From Fen-1258 sp964449775 (GTDB lineage: Bacteria > Bacteroidota > Ignavibacteria > Ignavibacteriales > Melioribacteraceae): a DNA stretch of 64,000 nucleotides. Under the pieces are notes generated by a model that was not told where the DNA came from, searched no databases, and worked only from the letters and a program-made list of their open reading frames with translations. Where the stretch lies: the NCBI GenBank assembly GCA_964449775.1, contig CAYVBQ010000021.1:1-64000 (forward strand), in the 5' to 3' direction. The position numbers and the translations under genes were made by a program. Shown here piece by piece: positions 18,343 to 28,087 of the stretch (the stretch's first letter is position 1; each line of letters begins with the position of its first letter).

Positions 18343-20691
18343 TTAAAATTTAATATGCACACCTATACTTGGCAGTATCGGAAACATATTTACGTTTTCA
18401 ACCACTTGATTAACAGAATTGTTTTCAATTGTATTCTTGTACCTGATGAACCAAACATTCTTTCTGTTGAGTACATTGAATACTTGAAAGTACGGCGCAA
18501 GTGACCACCCATCATATTGAATTGTATAGGCTAGACTAAAATCGAGTCTGGCATAATATGGCAATCGAAATGCATTAATTGTTGATGGATAGACTGCGAG
18601 ACTATTTTTATTCAGATCCCAATCGGGGAGATTATTCGAGAGATAAACCGAACCGGGCAGTGTGATCGGTTGCCCAGAAAAATATGTAAGATTTAATCCA
18701 AGCGTCCATTGTTTATCCGTCTTAATGAATTGGTCGCCACGAAGTTCTCTTAGAAAATTATTGAGATCAAAATTCGCAACAAGATTTATAGCATGTGTCC
18801 TATCATGACGTGGTGGAAATGCCTCCTCTTGATTTATGCGGTCAACTGTATACTCAGTTTTAGAAAACGAATATCCTGCCCAGCCTGTCACTGTCCCATT
18901 ATCTTTTCGAATGAGTAACTCTATGCCGTATGAATTTCCATCCCCTCGATTGAATAAACCTTTTGAATTGCGAAAAACCGGAAGATTATTCTCATCATAA
19001 TCTTCCGGTGAAAGATCGGCAAGAAAAGTTGGATTATATGCATAAATATTTTTGTAATCTTTATAATATGCTTCAATCTCAAATTCAATTTTTTCTGCAA
19101 GAACGCGTTGGTAACCCAGGACAAAATGATTCGACGACGAACCTTGAATATATTCATCTGCCGTGGTCCATATGCTGACAAAGAATAATCTGGGAATTCT
19201 ATTGGCGTATTGATGAAAAATTCCCGTAGAGAATTTAAGATTGGAGTTCTCAGTCAATCTATATTTTATTGTTAATCGAGGATCAATGTTCATAAAATCT
19301 AAATCAGACACAAAATAATCCCCGCGTATTCCCGCCTCGAAATCCCAAAAAATTGAAGGTGCCCAGATAGTTGAAAAATAGAGTGAATATAATTTTCTGT
19401 ATTTCCAAACATCAACTTTACCGCCCGCAAAGTTTTGTTTTAATCCCCCATTAACATTTTTATATTCGAAACCAAATTTGAAATTCAGATGATCGCTGTA
19501 AAAATATTCGATGTTTCCTTTGAAAGTTATGTCGCTGATTCGATTCTGCTCAAGAAACTGTACATCATCAAAACTAAAATCGGAATAGAAATGACTAAAG
19601 GTTAACCAAATGTTTCCAAAAATTTTAGGTGTGAATATTGTTTTCCAATTCACGCTGCCTGTTTGATTTCCCCAGATGTAATCGAATCCTATGGATTCAC
19701 TACGATTTTTGTCCAGTACGAAATTGAGATCATCTTTGCTTCCAAAATAACTCACACTCAACTTATCCGAATCACCGAGGTCAAAAAATGCTTTCAAATT
19801 GCCATCAATGAAATAATAGTCCGGAACGTCGTCAATCCATTTTGCGAGAGTTTGATCAATGTATGTTCTTCTAATTGAACCCGATAATGAACCGAATGAA
19901 CCCAGTGGGGTTTGCAAAGTAGTATTGAGCGCAAGTAAACTTACCGAGACTTTCCCTTCAAATTTATTTCTGTTACCGTCATTGTTTGTGATGTTTATAA
20001 CTGAAGAGAGACGCCCACCGTATTCAGCACCGAATCCACCTTTAAAGACTTCAACTTTTTTTATCGCATCGGTATTGAAAGTAGAAAAAAGACCGAAAGC
20101 ATGTTCGGGATTATAAACATCGGTACCATCAACCATGAAAAGATTTTGATCTGGAGTTCCTCCGCGTACATAAATTGCTGAAGAAAAATCTGAAATTGGA
20201 ACTATACCGGGAAGAGTTTGCAGTGTACGCAGAAGATCCGCCTCAATAACTTGTGGAACCCGGCTAAGTTGAAGCGGAGTAATTTCAATTTTTGATACCG
20301 GTTTAGCAAAAAGTGCATCTATTGTTCTTGAAGAATCCGCGGTTATAACCACTTCCCGGGCTAGAATATCTTGAGGGTCAAGTAAAATATCGAGTCGTTT
20401 ATTCTCACCGTCTCTAAGAGAAATATTTCGAGCTGCACTTTTATAACCCACATAGCTTGCTTTGATTTCATAGTTTCCGGTTTCCAACTGTGGGATAACA
20501 AAATAACCACTTACGTTTGTATTCGATCCGCGATTAACATTTTTAATGAAGACGTTAGCACCGATCAATGTCTCTCGTGTTGTAGCATCATAAACAAAAC
20601 CGCTGATTGTAGCTTCACCGCGTTGAGCGAACATTTGACAGTAGATCAGAATAAACACAGTTGAGAGAAATTTTAAAGATAGCTTTATCAT
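18343..20691 (-). CDS. TonB-dependent outer-membrane receptor with CarboxypepD_reg-like domain
   Basis: The 782-residue protein has a signal peptide (FLSTVFILIYCQMFAQ). A carboxypeptidase-regulatory-like beta domain covers residues 27-110 (GFVYDATTRETLIGANVFI...GYFVIPQLETGNYEI). A plug domain follows with ETLIG...IYVRGGTPDQNLFMVDG near residues 140-190, then a 22-strand barrel ending in the C-terminal aromatic residue F. This SusC-like subgroup lacks a SusD partner and instead pairs with DUF4249, which follows on the same strand. It imports an unknown ligand across the outer membrane using TonB-ExbBD energy. No TonB or Fur-type regulatory site is visible nearby. Confidence 0.9.
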   Translation of the reverse strand: MIKLSLKFLSTVFILIYCQMFAQRGEATISGFVYDATTRETLIGANVFIKNVNRGSNTNVSGYFVIPQLETGNYEIKASYVGYKSAARNISLRDGENKRLDILLDPQDILAREVVITADSSRTIDALFAKPVSKIEITPLQLSRVPQVIEADLLRTLQTLPGIVPISDFSSAIYVRGGTPDQNLFMVDGTDVYNPEHAFGLFSTFNTDAIKKVEVFKGGFGAEYGGRLSSVINITNNDGNRNKFEGKVSVSLLALNTTLQTPLGSFGSLSGSIRRTYIDQTLAKWIDDVPDYYFIDGNLKAFFDLGDSDKLSVSYFGSKDDLNFVLDKNRSESIGFDYIWGNQTGSVNWKTIFTPKIFGNIWLTFSHFYSDFSFDDVQFLEQNRISDITFKGNIEYFYSDHLNFKFGFEYKNVNGGLKQNFAGGKVDVWKYRKLYSLYFSTIWAPSIFWDFEAGIRGDYFVSDLDFMNIDPRLTIKYRLTENSNLKFSTGIFHQYANRIPRLFFVSIWTTADEYIQGSSSNHFVLGYQRVLAEKIEFEIEAYYKDYKNIYAYNPTFLADLSPEDYDENNLPVFRNSKGLFNRGDGNSYGIELLIRKDNGTVTGWAGYSFSKTEYTVDRINQEEAFPPRHDRTHAINLVANFDLNNFLRELRGDQFIKTDKQWTLGLNLTYFSGQPITLPGSVYLSNNLPDWDLNKNSLAVYPSTINAFRLPYYARLDFSLAYTIQYDGWSLAPYFQVFNVLNRKNVWFIRYKNTIENNSVNQVVENVNMFPILPSIGVHIKF

Positions 20692-20718
20692 AAGTTCAGG
20701 ATTCAGCAGAGTTTGGGA

Positions 20719-21093
20719 TTACTTTTCATCTTTTTCTTCAATATGCATAGTGTGTAGAAAACGATGAACAACCGGAGCGATAACAATTCCAACTGTAACT
20801 AGAAAAACAATTCCGGAAAAAAGCGCATACATCGATGCGAAAAATTTGCCCCAATCGGTTTTCAATTCACCGACAGGCCCCATTCCGCCAAGTATCATCG
20901 AGGCATTGAGAAGTGAATCAATCCAACTGAAATTACCAATGAAGTGGTATCCCAAAATGCCAATTGCAAGTGATATAATAATTATAGAAATACCTAACAA
21001 AAGGTGATTGAGTGCCCGTCTAACGAAAAGATTACGCGGAAGCAGAGGCTCGTTTTTATGTTCGAATGCAAAGTGTGTTTTATTTTTTTTCAC
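20719..21093 (-). CDS. Small membrane protein with two or three helices
   Basis: The 124-residue protein has a hydrophilic N-terminus, a hydrophobic helix (LLLGISIIIISLAIGILGYHF) around residues 31-52, a re-entrant-looking segment with LNASMILGGMGP, and a last helix (MYALFSGIVFLVTVGIVIAPV). The helix - short loop - helix layout is like the pore module of two-TM potassium channels, but the TVGYG filter is absent, so channel activity is doubtful. It ends 27 bp before the TonB receptor gene on the same strand and may be cotranscribed with it. Confidence 0.6.
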   Translation of the reverse strand: MKKNKTHFAFEHKNEPLLPRNLFVRRALNHLLLGISIIIISLAIGILGYHFIGNFSWIDSLLNASMILGGMGPVGELKTDWGKFFASMYALFSGIVFLVTVGIVIAPVVHRFLHTMHIEEKDEK

Positions 21094-21327
21094 TCACGTC
21101 TATATATTGATTGGTTTTTATTTTAATCTCGATTTACTTCTTTAAGATAAAGAACTTTCTTATCAATAGACTCCTCTTGAACGCATTTGATAATATAGCG
21201 GTCACCGTTTAAGTCTTGAAAACGCGCATGAATAAAATATTTGCAGATACATCTATACAGGTTCCTAACTGTACTCTTAATCGCGATTTATAAAATGATA
21301 CATAGCAAAACAGAGCGAAATAAATCG

Positions 21328-21750
21328 TTATAGAAACTTATTCCTTCTATAGATGTATTCCACCAACCATTTATCACCAATCTTTTTCATATCAAGATGA
21401 TTTTTTTTCGGTTTATCCTGTCCGGGACATGTTTTTGTATAATAGTATTTGGCGGCAGCATTGTCCTTCTCAATCTCAAATTTATCCAAGGTAAATGTAC
21501 ACTTTGATTCGTCGTTGATATTTCCTTCCTCGTCCATTTTTTTAATCATGAAAGACATTTGATCCTCGCATCCTTCGCAAGCGTAAAATTTACAAGCTCC
21601 GTACCAATCACCTTTGAAATACAATTCGAGAAATTTTTGCGCAACTTCTTCAGGATTCGAAAAATCGATATTAATTTCCTGTGCTGCGAGATTCAAACAG
21701 CATAAAAATGAAACGAAAAACAATAATCTTGTCTTCACTATTCGCTCCAT
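21328..21750 (-). CDS. Secreted DUF4878/NTF2-like protein
   Basis: The 140-residue protein has a signal peptide (LLFFVSFLCCLNLAAQ). A single alpha+beta domain follows, starting with PEEVAQKFLELYFKGDWYGA and ending with KKIGDKWLVEYIYRR, the layout of DUF4878 and other NTF2-like lipoproteins. Cysteines in KFYACEGCED may be disulfide-bonded. The function is unknown. It stands alone, with 234 bp of gene-poor DNA downstream. Confidence 0.65.
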   Translation of the reverse strand: MERIVKTRLLFFVSFLCCLNLAAQEINIDFSNPEEVAQKFLELYFKGDWYGACKFYACEGCEDQMSFMIKKMDEEGNINDESKCTFTLDKFEIEKDNAAAKYYYTKTCPGQDKPKKNHLDMKKIGDKWLVEYIYRRNKFL

Positions 21751-22005
21751 ATTAACTTATATTTATTGAGGTTACACAGCGGGAAAGAGAATGACCGGGA
21801 ATGATTCTTTAATATGTATTGTTGTACAGGCATAAAAGCAAAGCCAACCATATTAACTGTGCAAAATATACCGAATGAGTTCATTAACTTCACTACCAAA
21901 TTTCACCGCTCAGTGTATAGATGAAGAGATAAAAAACCAAAAGAAAGCAAAAAATGAAATCCTCTTCATTTTATTCCCCGGAATTATGGAAGCATCATGT
22001 TTGAG

Positions 22006-22548
22006 TTAAGCTCTTTCCATTTTCAATCCTAACTTAGAAATTGGAATGGCAAATAGAAACACTAATCCCGCTGCCACGAATGGGGCACTCACTCCTAAAC
22101 TGGCAACTATCACTCCGGAAAAAGCGGAACCTAGAAGATTACCTGCGGTTTGAAAACTTGAACCAACACCGAATACTCCGGCTTTACAATCGCTTTCCGT
22201 ATTTATTGCCTCTTGTAGAGCGGCGAATAAAAGTAACTGGGTAAGGTTAGCAGAGGTTCCCATCAAAAATTGTGAGACAGAAAAACCGAGTATAGCGAGC
22301 ATAGTTATTAACTTGCGACCGAACTTATCTCCAAAACTACCCCAGAGTGGTGTTGTGAAAAATGAAACAATAAATGGTATTGCAAAGATCCATCCGCTCC
22401 AAAGTGCTGTGTCTTCAAAATTTGTTTTACCCAAATCATGAATGAAAAATGGAAGGAAGGGAATTAAACTTCTGGTGCCGGCGCGATATAAAAACTGACT
22501 TGTGCTGAGTGCTGCTAAATTTACTTTCCAGGTATCGGGAGTTTTCAT
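22006..22548 (-). pseudogene. MFS transporter with an internal deletion
   Basis: The 180-residue product is less than half of a 12-helix transporter (about 400 residues). Residues 1-110 match the N-terminal half of MdtG-type drug efflux proteins: the first helix, then PLWGSFGDKFGRKLITMLAI, the motif A loop. From about residue 118 it continues with KAGVFGVGSSFQTAGNLLGSAFSGVI and a last helix pair, which resemble helices 10-12 of the C-terminal half rather than helices 5-6. The frame is open throughout, so an in-frame deletion between the equivalent helices of the two half-repeats is likely. The product probably no longer transports. Confidence 0.65.
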
Positions 22549-22666
22549 CTTACACTATATTATTCATATACGAAATTAAGTTTTTGATTTCGGCATTCCA
22601 AAGTGTTAAATTTTTTATGCGCAATCGCCAAGTATAAGTAATGAGACGTCTGAAAAATTCTGAGAT

Positions 22667-22747
22667 GTCATTTCGATGGAGCGGAGCGACTGAGAAATCT
22701 TTCTAGATTCAAAGACTTCTCCCCGGCTTGCGCCGGGTCGAAGTGAC
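22667..22747. repeat. Dispersed palindromic repeat, CHSEERSDEESQ type, copy 2
   Basis: The element has terminal inverted repeats GTCATTTCGA and TCGAAGTGAC and internal arms around AAATCTTTCTAGATT. It sits in the 283-bp gap between the collapsed MFS gene and the first molybdenum hydroxylase gene. Confidence 0.7.
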
Positions 22748-22831
22748 AAAATATTTTTTTCAGTGGTTTCTAATCATATCATATTGCACGTTGAAATTAT
22801 AACCACAGTTGAAACATCAACTGAGAGAAAA

Positions 22832-24256
22832 ATGATAGAATTTATTCTTAATAATGATCAAGTCAAGACAGATGCTCTTCCAACAACGGCACTACTGGAT
22901 TTCATCCGCAAAGAAAAAAAACTAACCGGAACCAAAGAAGGATGCCGTGAGGGTGATTGCGGCGCATGTACAATTTTGCTCGGTGAATTAATTGATGGAA
23001 GCATTAAATATAAATCCATCAATTCATGTCTGATGCCTTTGGGTGATGTGCATGGCAAACATGTTGTTACCGTGGAAGCTTTTAACCAGGATGAATTATC
23101 GCCGGTGCAATCGGCAATGGTAGATGAAGGGGGAACTCAGTGCGGCTTCTGCACTCCGGGTTTTGTTGTTTCTATGACCGGATATTTTTTGAATAATAAG
23201 AACCAAAATTTAGATGAGGCAATTGATTCGATTGGTGGAAATATTTGTCGCTGTACCGGTTATTCTGGAATTATCCGCGCGGTTGAACGATCAATTGTTA
23301 CTTATGAACAAACAGTTTCAAAAAAAACTCATTTCGATAAACTCATAGAAGAGAAGTTCATTCCCTTATATTTCAAATCCATTAAACAACAACTCGTAAA
23401 AATTAAGAAAAGCAGCACTAAAGTTTCCGGCGCAAAATATTTTATAGGCGGCGGCACGGATTTATATGTTCAGCAATGGGAGAGTGTAGTTCAGTCGAAT
23501 GCAGGTTTTTCTTCGAATGAAAGTATTCCAAATGAAATTATCCAGACAAAGAACAAAATAAAAATTGGCGGTGCGGTAACTGTTCAACAAATTTTAGAAT
23601 CGCCGCTTATCAAAAAATATTTTCCAACTTTTCAAAAGGATCTCAATTTATTCGGCTCGCTTCCAATTCGAAACCGTGCGACAATTGCAGGCAATATTGT
23701 AAACGCATCACCGATTGGAGATATTTCCAATATTCTTATCGCCCTTGATGCTGACATTCAAATGAAACGCGGAAAAATTAAACGGTCTATTCCGATCCGC
23801 AACTTCTATAAGGGTTACAAATCGGTTGATAAGAAGATAGATGAGTTCATCGAGTGGATCACATTTGTTATACCGCCAAAAGGATTTCACTTCAATTATG
23901 AAAAAGTTTCTAAGCGGACTTATCTTGATATTGCCAGTGTGAACTCAACAATTCTCATCGTAACGAAGAAGAATAAAATCATTTCAATTGGTTTGTCTGC
24001 CGGCGGAGTAGCACCGATTCCCTTATTTCTAAAAGAAACATGTAATTATCTGAATGATAAATTAATAACGACCACAGTTGTAAAATCAGCAGCAGAAATT
24101 GCATTGAAGGAAATTTCTCCCATCAGCGATGCACGGGGTTCTGCCGAATACAAGCGATTGCTTCTGCGACAGTTGATATTCGCACATTTCATAGTTCTGT
24201 TTCCTCAACAGATTGATGATCTTGCCTGTTGGGCAATCAAGGAGGAAGTGCTATGA
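22832..24256 (+). CDS. xdhA: Molybdenum hydroxylase small subunit, fused 2Fe-2S and FAD domains
   Basis: This XdhA-type electron-transfer subunit has a plant-type 2Fe-2S site at C38, C43, C46 and C66, then a second helical 2Fe-2S domain (QCGFCTPG and NICRCTGY). A CO-dehydrogenase-like FAD domain follows from about residue 200 (FIGGGTDLY, RNRATIAGNIVNASPIGD). It passes electrons from the Mo site of the adjacent subunit to FAD. The start at 22832 (MIEFILNN) fits the family; the upstream GTG extension does not. The stop overlaps the next ATG by 4 bp. It probably forms a xanthine/purine hydroxylase with the next gene. Confidence 0.88.
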   Translation: MIEFILNNDQVKTDALPTTALLDFIRKEKKLTGTKEGCREGDCGACTILLGELIDGSIKYKSINSCLMPLGDVHGKHVVTVEAFNQDELSPVQSAMVDEGGTQCGFCTPGFVVSMTGYFLNNKNQNLDEAIDSIGGNICRCTGYSGIIRAVERSIVTYEQTVSKKTHFDKLIEEKFIPLYFKSIKQQLVKIKKSSTKVSGAKYFIGGGTDLYVQQWESVVQSNAGFSSNESIPNEIIQTKNKIKIGGAVTVQQILESPLIKKYFPTFQKDLNLFGSLPIRNRATIAGNIVNASPIGDISNILIALDADIQMKRGKIKRSIPIRNFYKGYKSVDKKIDEFIEWITFVIPPKGFHFNYEKVSKRTYLDIASVNSTILIVTKKNKIISIGLSAGGVAPIPLFLKETCNYLNDKLITTTVVKSAAEIALKEISPISDARGSAEYKRLLLRQLIFAHFIVLFPQQIDDLACWAIKEEVL

Positions 24257-26508
24257 AAAATTACGATTCGATCCGGCATGTACGAGGGGAATCTCATTTT
24301 ATTGATGACATTCCGTATCTAGATGGAACACTTTACGGATATGTTTACTATTCACCTATTGCACATGGCAAAATTTTACAACTCGATTTTACCGAGGCAT
24401 TGAATTCTACGGGTGTGAAAACTGTTTTGTCTGCGAAAGATATTCCGGGACAAAATCAGATTGGCGGAATTATCCCGGATGAAAATCTTTTTGCAGATGA
24501 ACATATTCACTTCATTGGTCATCCGATAGCAATAGTTGTAGCAGATACATACTTGCATGCGCACGATGCATCAAAAAAAATTAAAAGCGTATTAGAAAAA
24601 CTTCCTTCAATTCTCGATCCGCGTGAAGCAGCGGCTAAGAATGAATTGATAATTCCACCAAGAAAGTTTGAGCTCGGCAATGTGGATTCTGTATGGAATG
24701 AATGTGATTATATAATCGAAGGGAGAGCTGATAGCGGCGGACAAGAACATTTGTATCTTGAGACTCAGGGTTCGCTGGCAATGCCAACTGAATATGGCGG
24801 AGTAAAAATTTTTTCTGCAACTCAAGCGCCTACAGCTGTTCAAAGAACAATTTCGAATGTACTTGGTATTCCAATGCATAAGATTGAAGTAGATGTTCAA
24901 CGCCTCGGCGGCGGATTCGGCGGAAAGGAAGATCAAGCAACTGCATGGGCTTGCATGGCTTCTTTAGCTGCATTTAAACTCAAAACGCCGGTAAAATTGA
25001 TTCTTAATCGGCAAGATGATATTCGACTTACCGGTAAACGCCATCCTTATTCATCTGATTATAAAATCGGTTTGACCAAAGAAGGAAAAATTTTAGGATA
25101 CGAAGCAACCTTCTACCAAAATGCTGGTGCTGCTGCAGATCTCTCACCGGCAATTTTAGACCGCACACTGTTTCATTGTACAAACACTTACTTTATTCCT
25201 AACGTACGAGCGACAGGATTGTGTTGCAGAACCAATATCGCGCCCAATACTGCGTTTCGCGGATTTGGCGGACCACAGGGAATGTTTGTTATTGAATCTG
25301 CGATTTACAAAGCAGCTCAAGTGATGGGAATTGATCCGACAGAAATTCAAAAGACAAATTTGCTCAAGGAAGGTGATGAATTTCCATTCGGGCAAAAAAC
25401 ATTTAACTGCAATGCGGTAAAATGTTATGACGAATTAAATGAACGATATCCTTTTGAAAACATTTACCAGGAGATAGATGAATTTAATTCTAAAAATAAT
25501 TTAGTTAAAAAAGGTGCGGCGGTAATTCCCATTTGTTTTGGAATCTCATTCACTACAACTTTTTTGAATCAAGCATCCGCGCTGGTTCATATTTATACAG
25601 ACGGAAGCGTGAACATCAGTACCGCAGCGGTTGAGATGGGGCAGGGCGTCAACGCCAAGATGAAACGAATTGCCGCACGAACTCTTTCTATTGATGAATC
25701 TCGAATAAAAGTTGAATCAACAAACACATCACGCGTTTCGAATACATCGCCAACAGCCGCTAGTAAAGGAACCGATCTGAACGGATTCGCGGTGATTGAT
25801 GCATGCAATATTTTGAATAAACGATTGCAAAAAGTAGCTGCCAAAGAATTTGGTGAAAAAGATCCGTCAACAATTTCATTCAAGAATGAGAAAGTATTTT
25901 ATGAAGGTGAACCAACTACGTTAACTTTCAGTGAGTTAATCAGAAAAGCTTATATTTCAAAAGTAAGCCTAACCGCACAAGCGCATCATTCAACACCGGA
26001 GATACATTTCGATACAAAGACAAACAAAGGTCATCCGTTTGCATATCATGTTTACGGATCTGCGATCATTCAAGTAACTTTAGATTGTCTGCGCGGAACA
26101 TACGAGTTTGATTCTGTGAAAGTTGTTCACGATTTCGGCGAAACTTTTCATGAGGTGATTGATCTTGGACAGGCCGAAGGTGGAATTGTCCAAGGTATAG
26201 GATGGATGACTTGCGAGGAATTAAAATGGGACAACAACGGAAAACTTTTAACCGATGCGCTTTCAACATACAAGATTCCGGATATTCACGCTGTGCCGAA
26301 AGAGATGAAAATTCACTTCTTAGAAAACTCGCCAAATGATTTCGGTCCTCTTCGATCTAAAGCAATCGGAGAGCCGCCTTTTATGTACGGAATCGGTGCT
26401 TACTTTGCACTGGCAAATGCCATGAAAGCATTCAAACGAAATCTCGAAATAGATTTTTCAGCACCTCTTACACCAGAAAAAGTTTTACTCACTCTTTATA
26501 ACAAATAG
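24253..26508 (+). CDS. xdhB: Molybdenum hydroxylase large subunit, xanthine dehydrogenase type
   Basis: This Mo-cofactor-binding subunit has 751 residues, with hallmark motifs GGGFGGKEDQ, AFRGFGGPQG (the arginine position that binds purine in xanthine dehydrogenases), EMGQGVNAKM, and the catalytic glutamate in KAIGEPPF near the C-terminus. It likely hydroxylates purines such as xanthine. The start is the ATG at 24253, preceded by AAGGAGG; a TTG start at 24229 is unlikely. It is translationally coupled to the FeS/FAD subunit and is followed 18 bp later by a PLP enzyme gene. The substrate cannot be fixed from sequence alone. Confidence 0.88.
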   Translation: MKNYDSIRHVRGESHFIDDIPYLDGTLYGYVYYSPIAHGKILQLDFTEALNSTGVKTVLSAKDIPGQNQIGGIIPDENLFADEHIHFIGHPIAIVVADTYLHAHDASKKIKSVLEKLPSILDPREAAAKNELIIPPRKFELGNVDSVWNECDYIIEGRADSGGQEHLYLETQGSLAMPTEYGGVKIFSATQAPTAVQRTISNVLGIPMHKIEVDVQRLGGGFGGKEDQATAWACMASLAAFKLKTPVKLILNRQDDIRLTGKRHPYSSDYKIGLTKEGKILGYEATFYQNAGAAADLSPAILDRTLFHCTNTYFIPNVRATGLCCRTNIAPNTAFRGFGGPQGMFVIESAIYKAAQVMGIDPTEIQKTNLLKEGDEFPFGQKTFNCNAVKCYDELNERYPFENIYQEIDEFNSKNNLVKKGAAVIPICFGISFTTTFLNQASALVHIYTDGSVNISTAAVEMGQGVNAKMKRIAARTLSIDESRIKVESTNTSRVSNTSPTAASKGTDLNGFAVIDACNILNKRLQKVAAKEFGEKDPSTISFKNEKVFYEGEPTTLTFSELIRKAYISKVSLTAQAHHSTPEIHFDTKTNKGHPFAYHVYGSAIIQVTLDCLRGTYEFDSVKVVHDFGETFHEVIDLGQAEGGIVQGIGWMTCEELKWDNNGKLLTDALSTYKIPDIHAVPKEMKIHFLENSPNDFGPLRSKAIGEPPFMYGIGAYFALANAMKAFKRNLEIDFSAPLTPEKVLLTLYNK

Positions 26509-26525
26509 AACAATTAGGAGAATCA

Positions 26526-27992
26526 ATGTATAACTGGTCATGGCATATTGAAAACGAAGAATATTTAAAAAAGACGATTCAACGATGCAAAGAGTTAAAA
26601 ATCATTTTACCAAAATTCAGTCAATTGAAAAACCCGGATTTAATTCCGCAGTCTGTTCAAAAGAAACTAGAGAAGGTTGGATTGGAAGATATCAATCCGC
26701 TTAACTTATTCAGAATTAATTGGCAGAATGATATAAATACCGGAAGAATAGGCGGAATAAATTATTTGGAAATTCCGAAAGAGATTACAGGCATCAAAGC
26801 CCGCGTGATAGGTCTGGTTGGAAAGTTTTTCCCAACCGGCGCACACAAAGTTGGCGCAACATACGGCTGTCTCGCTCCGTATTTAGTGACAGGCAGATTC
26901 AATCCGGAATATCATAAAGCTGTATGGCCGTCAACAGGAAATTTTTGCAGAGGAGGCGCATTCAACTCTGCTTTGTTATCAGTTCATGCAGTCGCTATTC
27001 TTCCCGAAGAGATGAGCAAGGAAAGATTTGAGTGGCTTAAAGAAATTGGCGCAGAAGTTTTTGCTACTTACGGATGCGAAAGCAACGTAAAAGAAATTTA
27101 TGATAAGTGCCATGAGCTCACTGCCAAGAGCGATGAGTACCTGATATTTAATCAGTTCGAGCAATTTGGAAATCCTGTTTGGCATTATGAAGTTACCGGT
27201 GGGGCGCTCGAAAAACTTTTCAACCAAATTAAAGATTCTAATAGCAGATTGAGCGGATACGTAAGCGCTACCGGTTCTGCCGGTACAATTGGTGCGGGTG
27301 ATTATCTACGGGAAAAATTCCCACATATAAAAATCACAGCTACAGAAGCGCTTCAATGCCCAACACTATTAATGAATGGTTACGGAGCTCATCGGATTGA
27401 AGGCATTGGCGATAAACATATTCCGTGGATTCATAATGTTAAGAACACAGATGCTGTCTGCGCGATTGATGATGAAGATCCGTTGAGAATTATGCGATTA
27501 TTTAATGAGCCTGCAGGACAAGAATGGCTTAGCAAGAATGGAATAAGTGATGAAGTAATTTCTAAATTGCCGTGGCTTGGAGTATCTTCGATAAGCAATA
27601 TGCTTAGTTCCATCAAGCTTGCTAAGTATTATGAGATGAATGAAAACGATGTAATATTTACAATCTTCACTGATTCAAGAGAAATGTACAATTCACGTTT
27701 GGATGAAATGAATCAAACATGGGGAAAATATACCGAACATCAATCGGAAGTAGATTGGACCTCTGTAGTAAAGAAGCAAAGCATTGATTACTTTCAAGAA
27801 CTTAGCTACTATGATAAAAAGAGAATTCACAATCTAAAATATTTTACATGGGTAGAACAGCAAGGTAAAACCGTTGAGGAACTTAACGCGCAGTGGTATG
27901 ATGAAAATTATTGGTCGGAGAGACTTTCAATCGCACCACAATGGGATGAGTTAATTGATAATTTTAATAAACAAGTTGGATTGGATCTGTAG
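26526..27992 (+). CDS. PLP-dependent fold-type II lyase, purine-cluster type
   Basis: The 488-residue enzyme is of the tryptophan-synthase-beta fold. The Schiff-base lysine is in PTGAHKVGATYG (near residue 106), a substrate-binding loop STGNFCRGGA follows, and the phosphate-binding glycine loop is SATGSAGTIGAG (near 250). It occupies the place that YgeX (diaminopropionate ammonia-lyase) has in the E. coli cluster, but it is about 90 residues longer and lacks YgeX's NAFKMLGG and TTTDGNHG motifs, so it is a different subfamily, closer to cysteine synthase-like enzymes. A C-C or C-N lyase step on a purine breakdown intermediate is inferred from context. Confidence 0.75.
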   Translation: MYNWSWHIENEEYLKKTIQRCKELKIILPKFSQLKNPDLIPQSVQKKLEKVGLEDINPLNLFRINWQNDINTGRIGGINYLEIPKEITGIKARVIGLVGKFFPTGAHKVGATYGCLAPYLVTGRFNPEYHKAVWPSTGNFCRGGAFNSALLSVHAVAILPEEMSKERFEWLKEIGAEVFATYGCESNVKEIYDKCHELTAKSDEYLIFNQFEQFGNPVWHYEVTGGALEKLFNQIKDSNSRLSGYVSATGSAGTIGAGDYLREKFPHIKITATEALQCPTLLMNGYGAHRIEGIGDKHIPWIHNVKNTDAVCAIDDEDPLRIMRLFNEPAGQEWLSKNGISDEVISKLPWLGVSSISNMLSSIKLAKYYEMNENDVIFTIFTDSREMYNSRLDEMNQTWGKYTEHQSEVDWTSVVKKQSIDYFQELSYYDKKRIHNLKYFTWVEQQGKTVEELNAQWYDENYWSERLSIAPQWDELIDNFNKQVGLDL

Positions 27993-28087
27993 CACTTTTA
28001 CTGAGAGCAGAACAAATGATTCTCGAAAGAAAAATTATTTTATGATTTAGGTGTCGGGGAATTCAATAGAATTTGACAGGAAGAGAA

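Noticed and set aside
20719..21093. Two-TM potassium channel
   Set aside because: The helix-loop-helix layout fits, but the TVGYG selectivity filter is missing.
21123..21230. Short minus-strand frame ending NGDRYIIKCVQEESIDKKVL
   Set aside because: It looks coding-like but has no start codon or ribosome-binding site and is only about 50 codons long between stops; it may be a gene relic, too weak to list.
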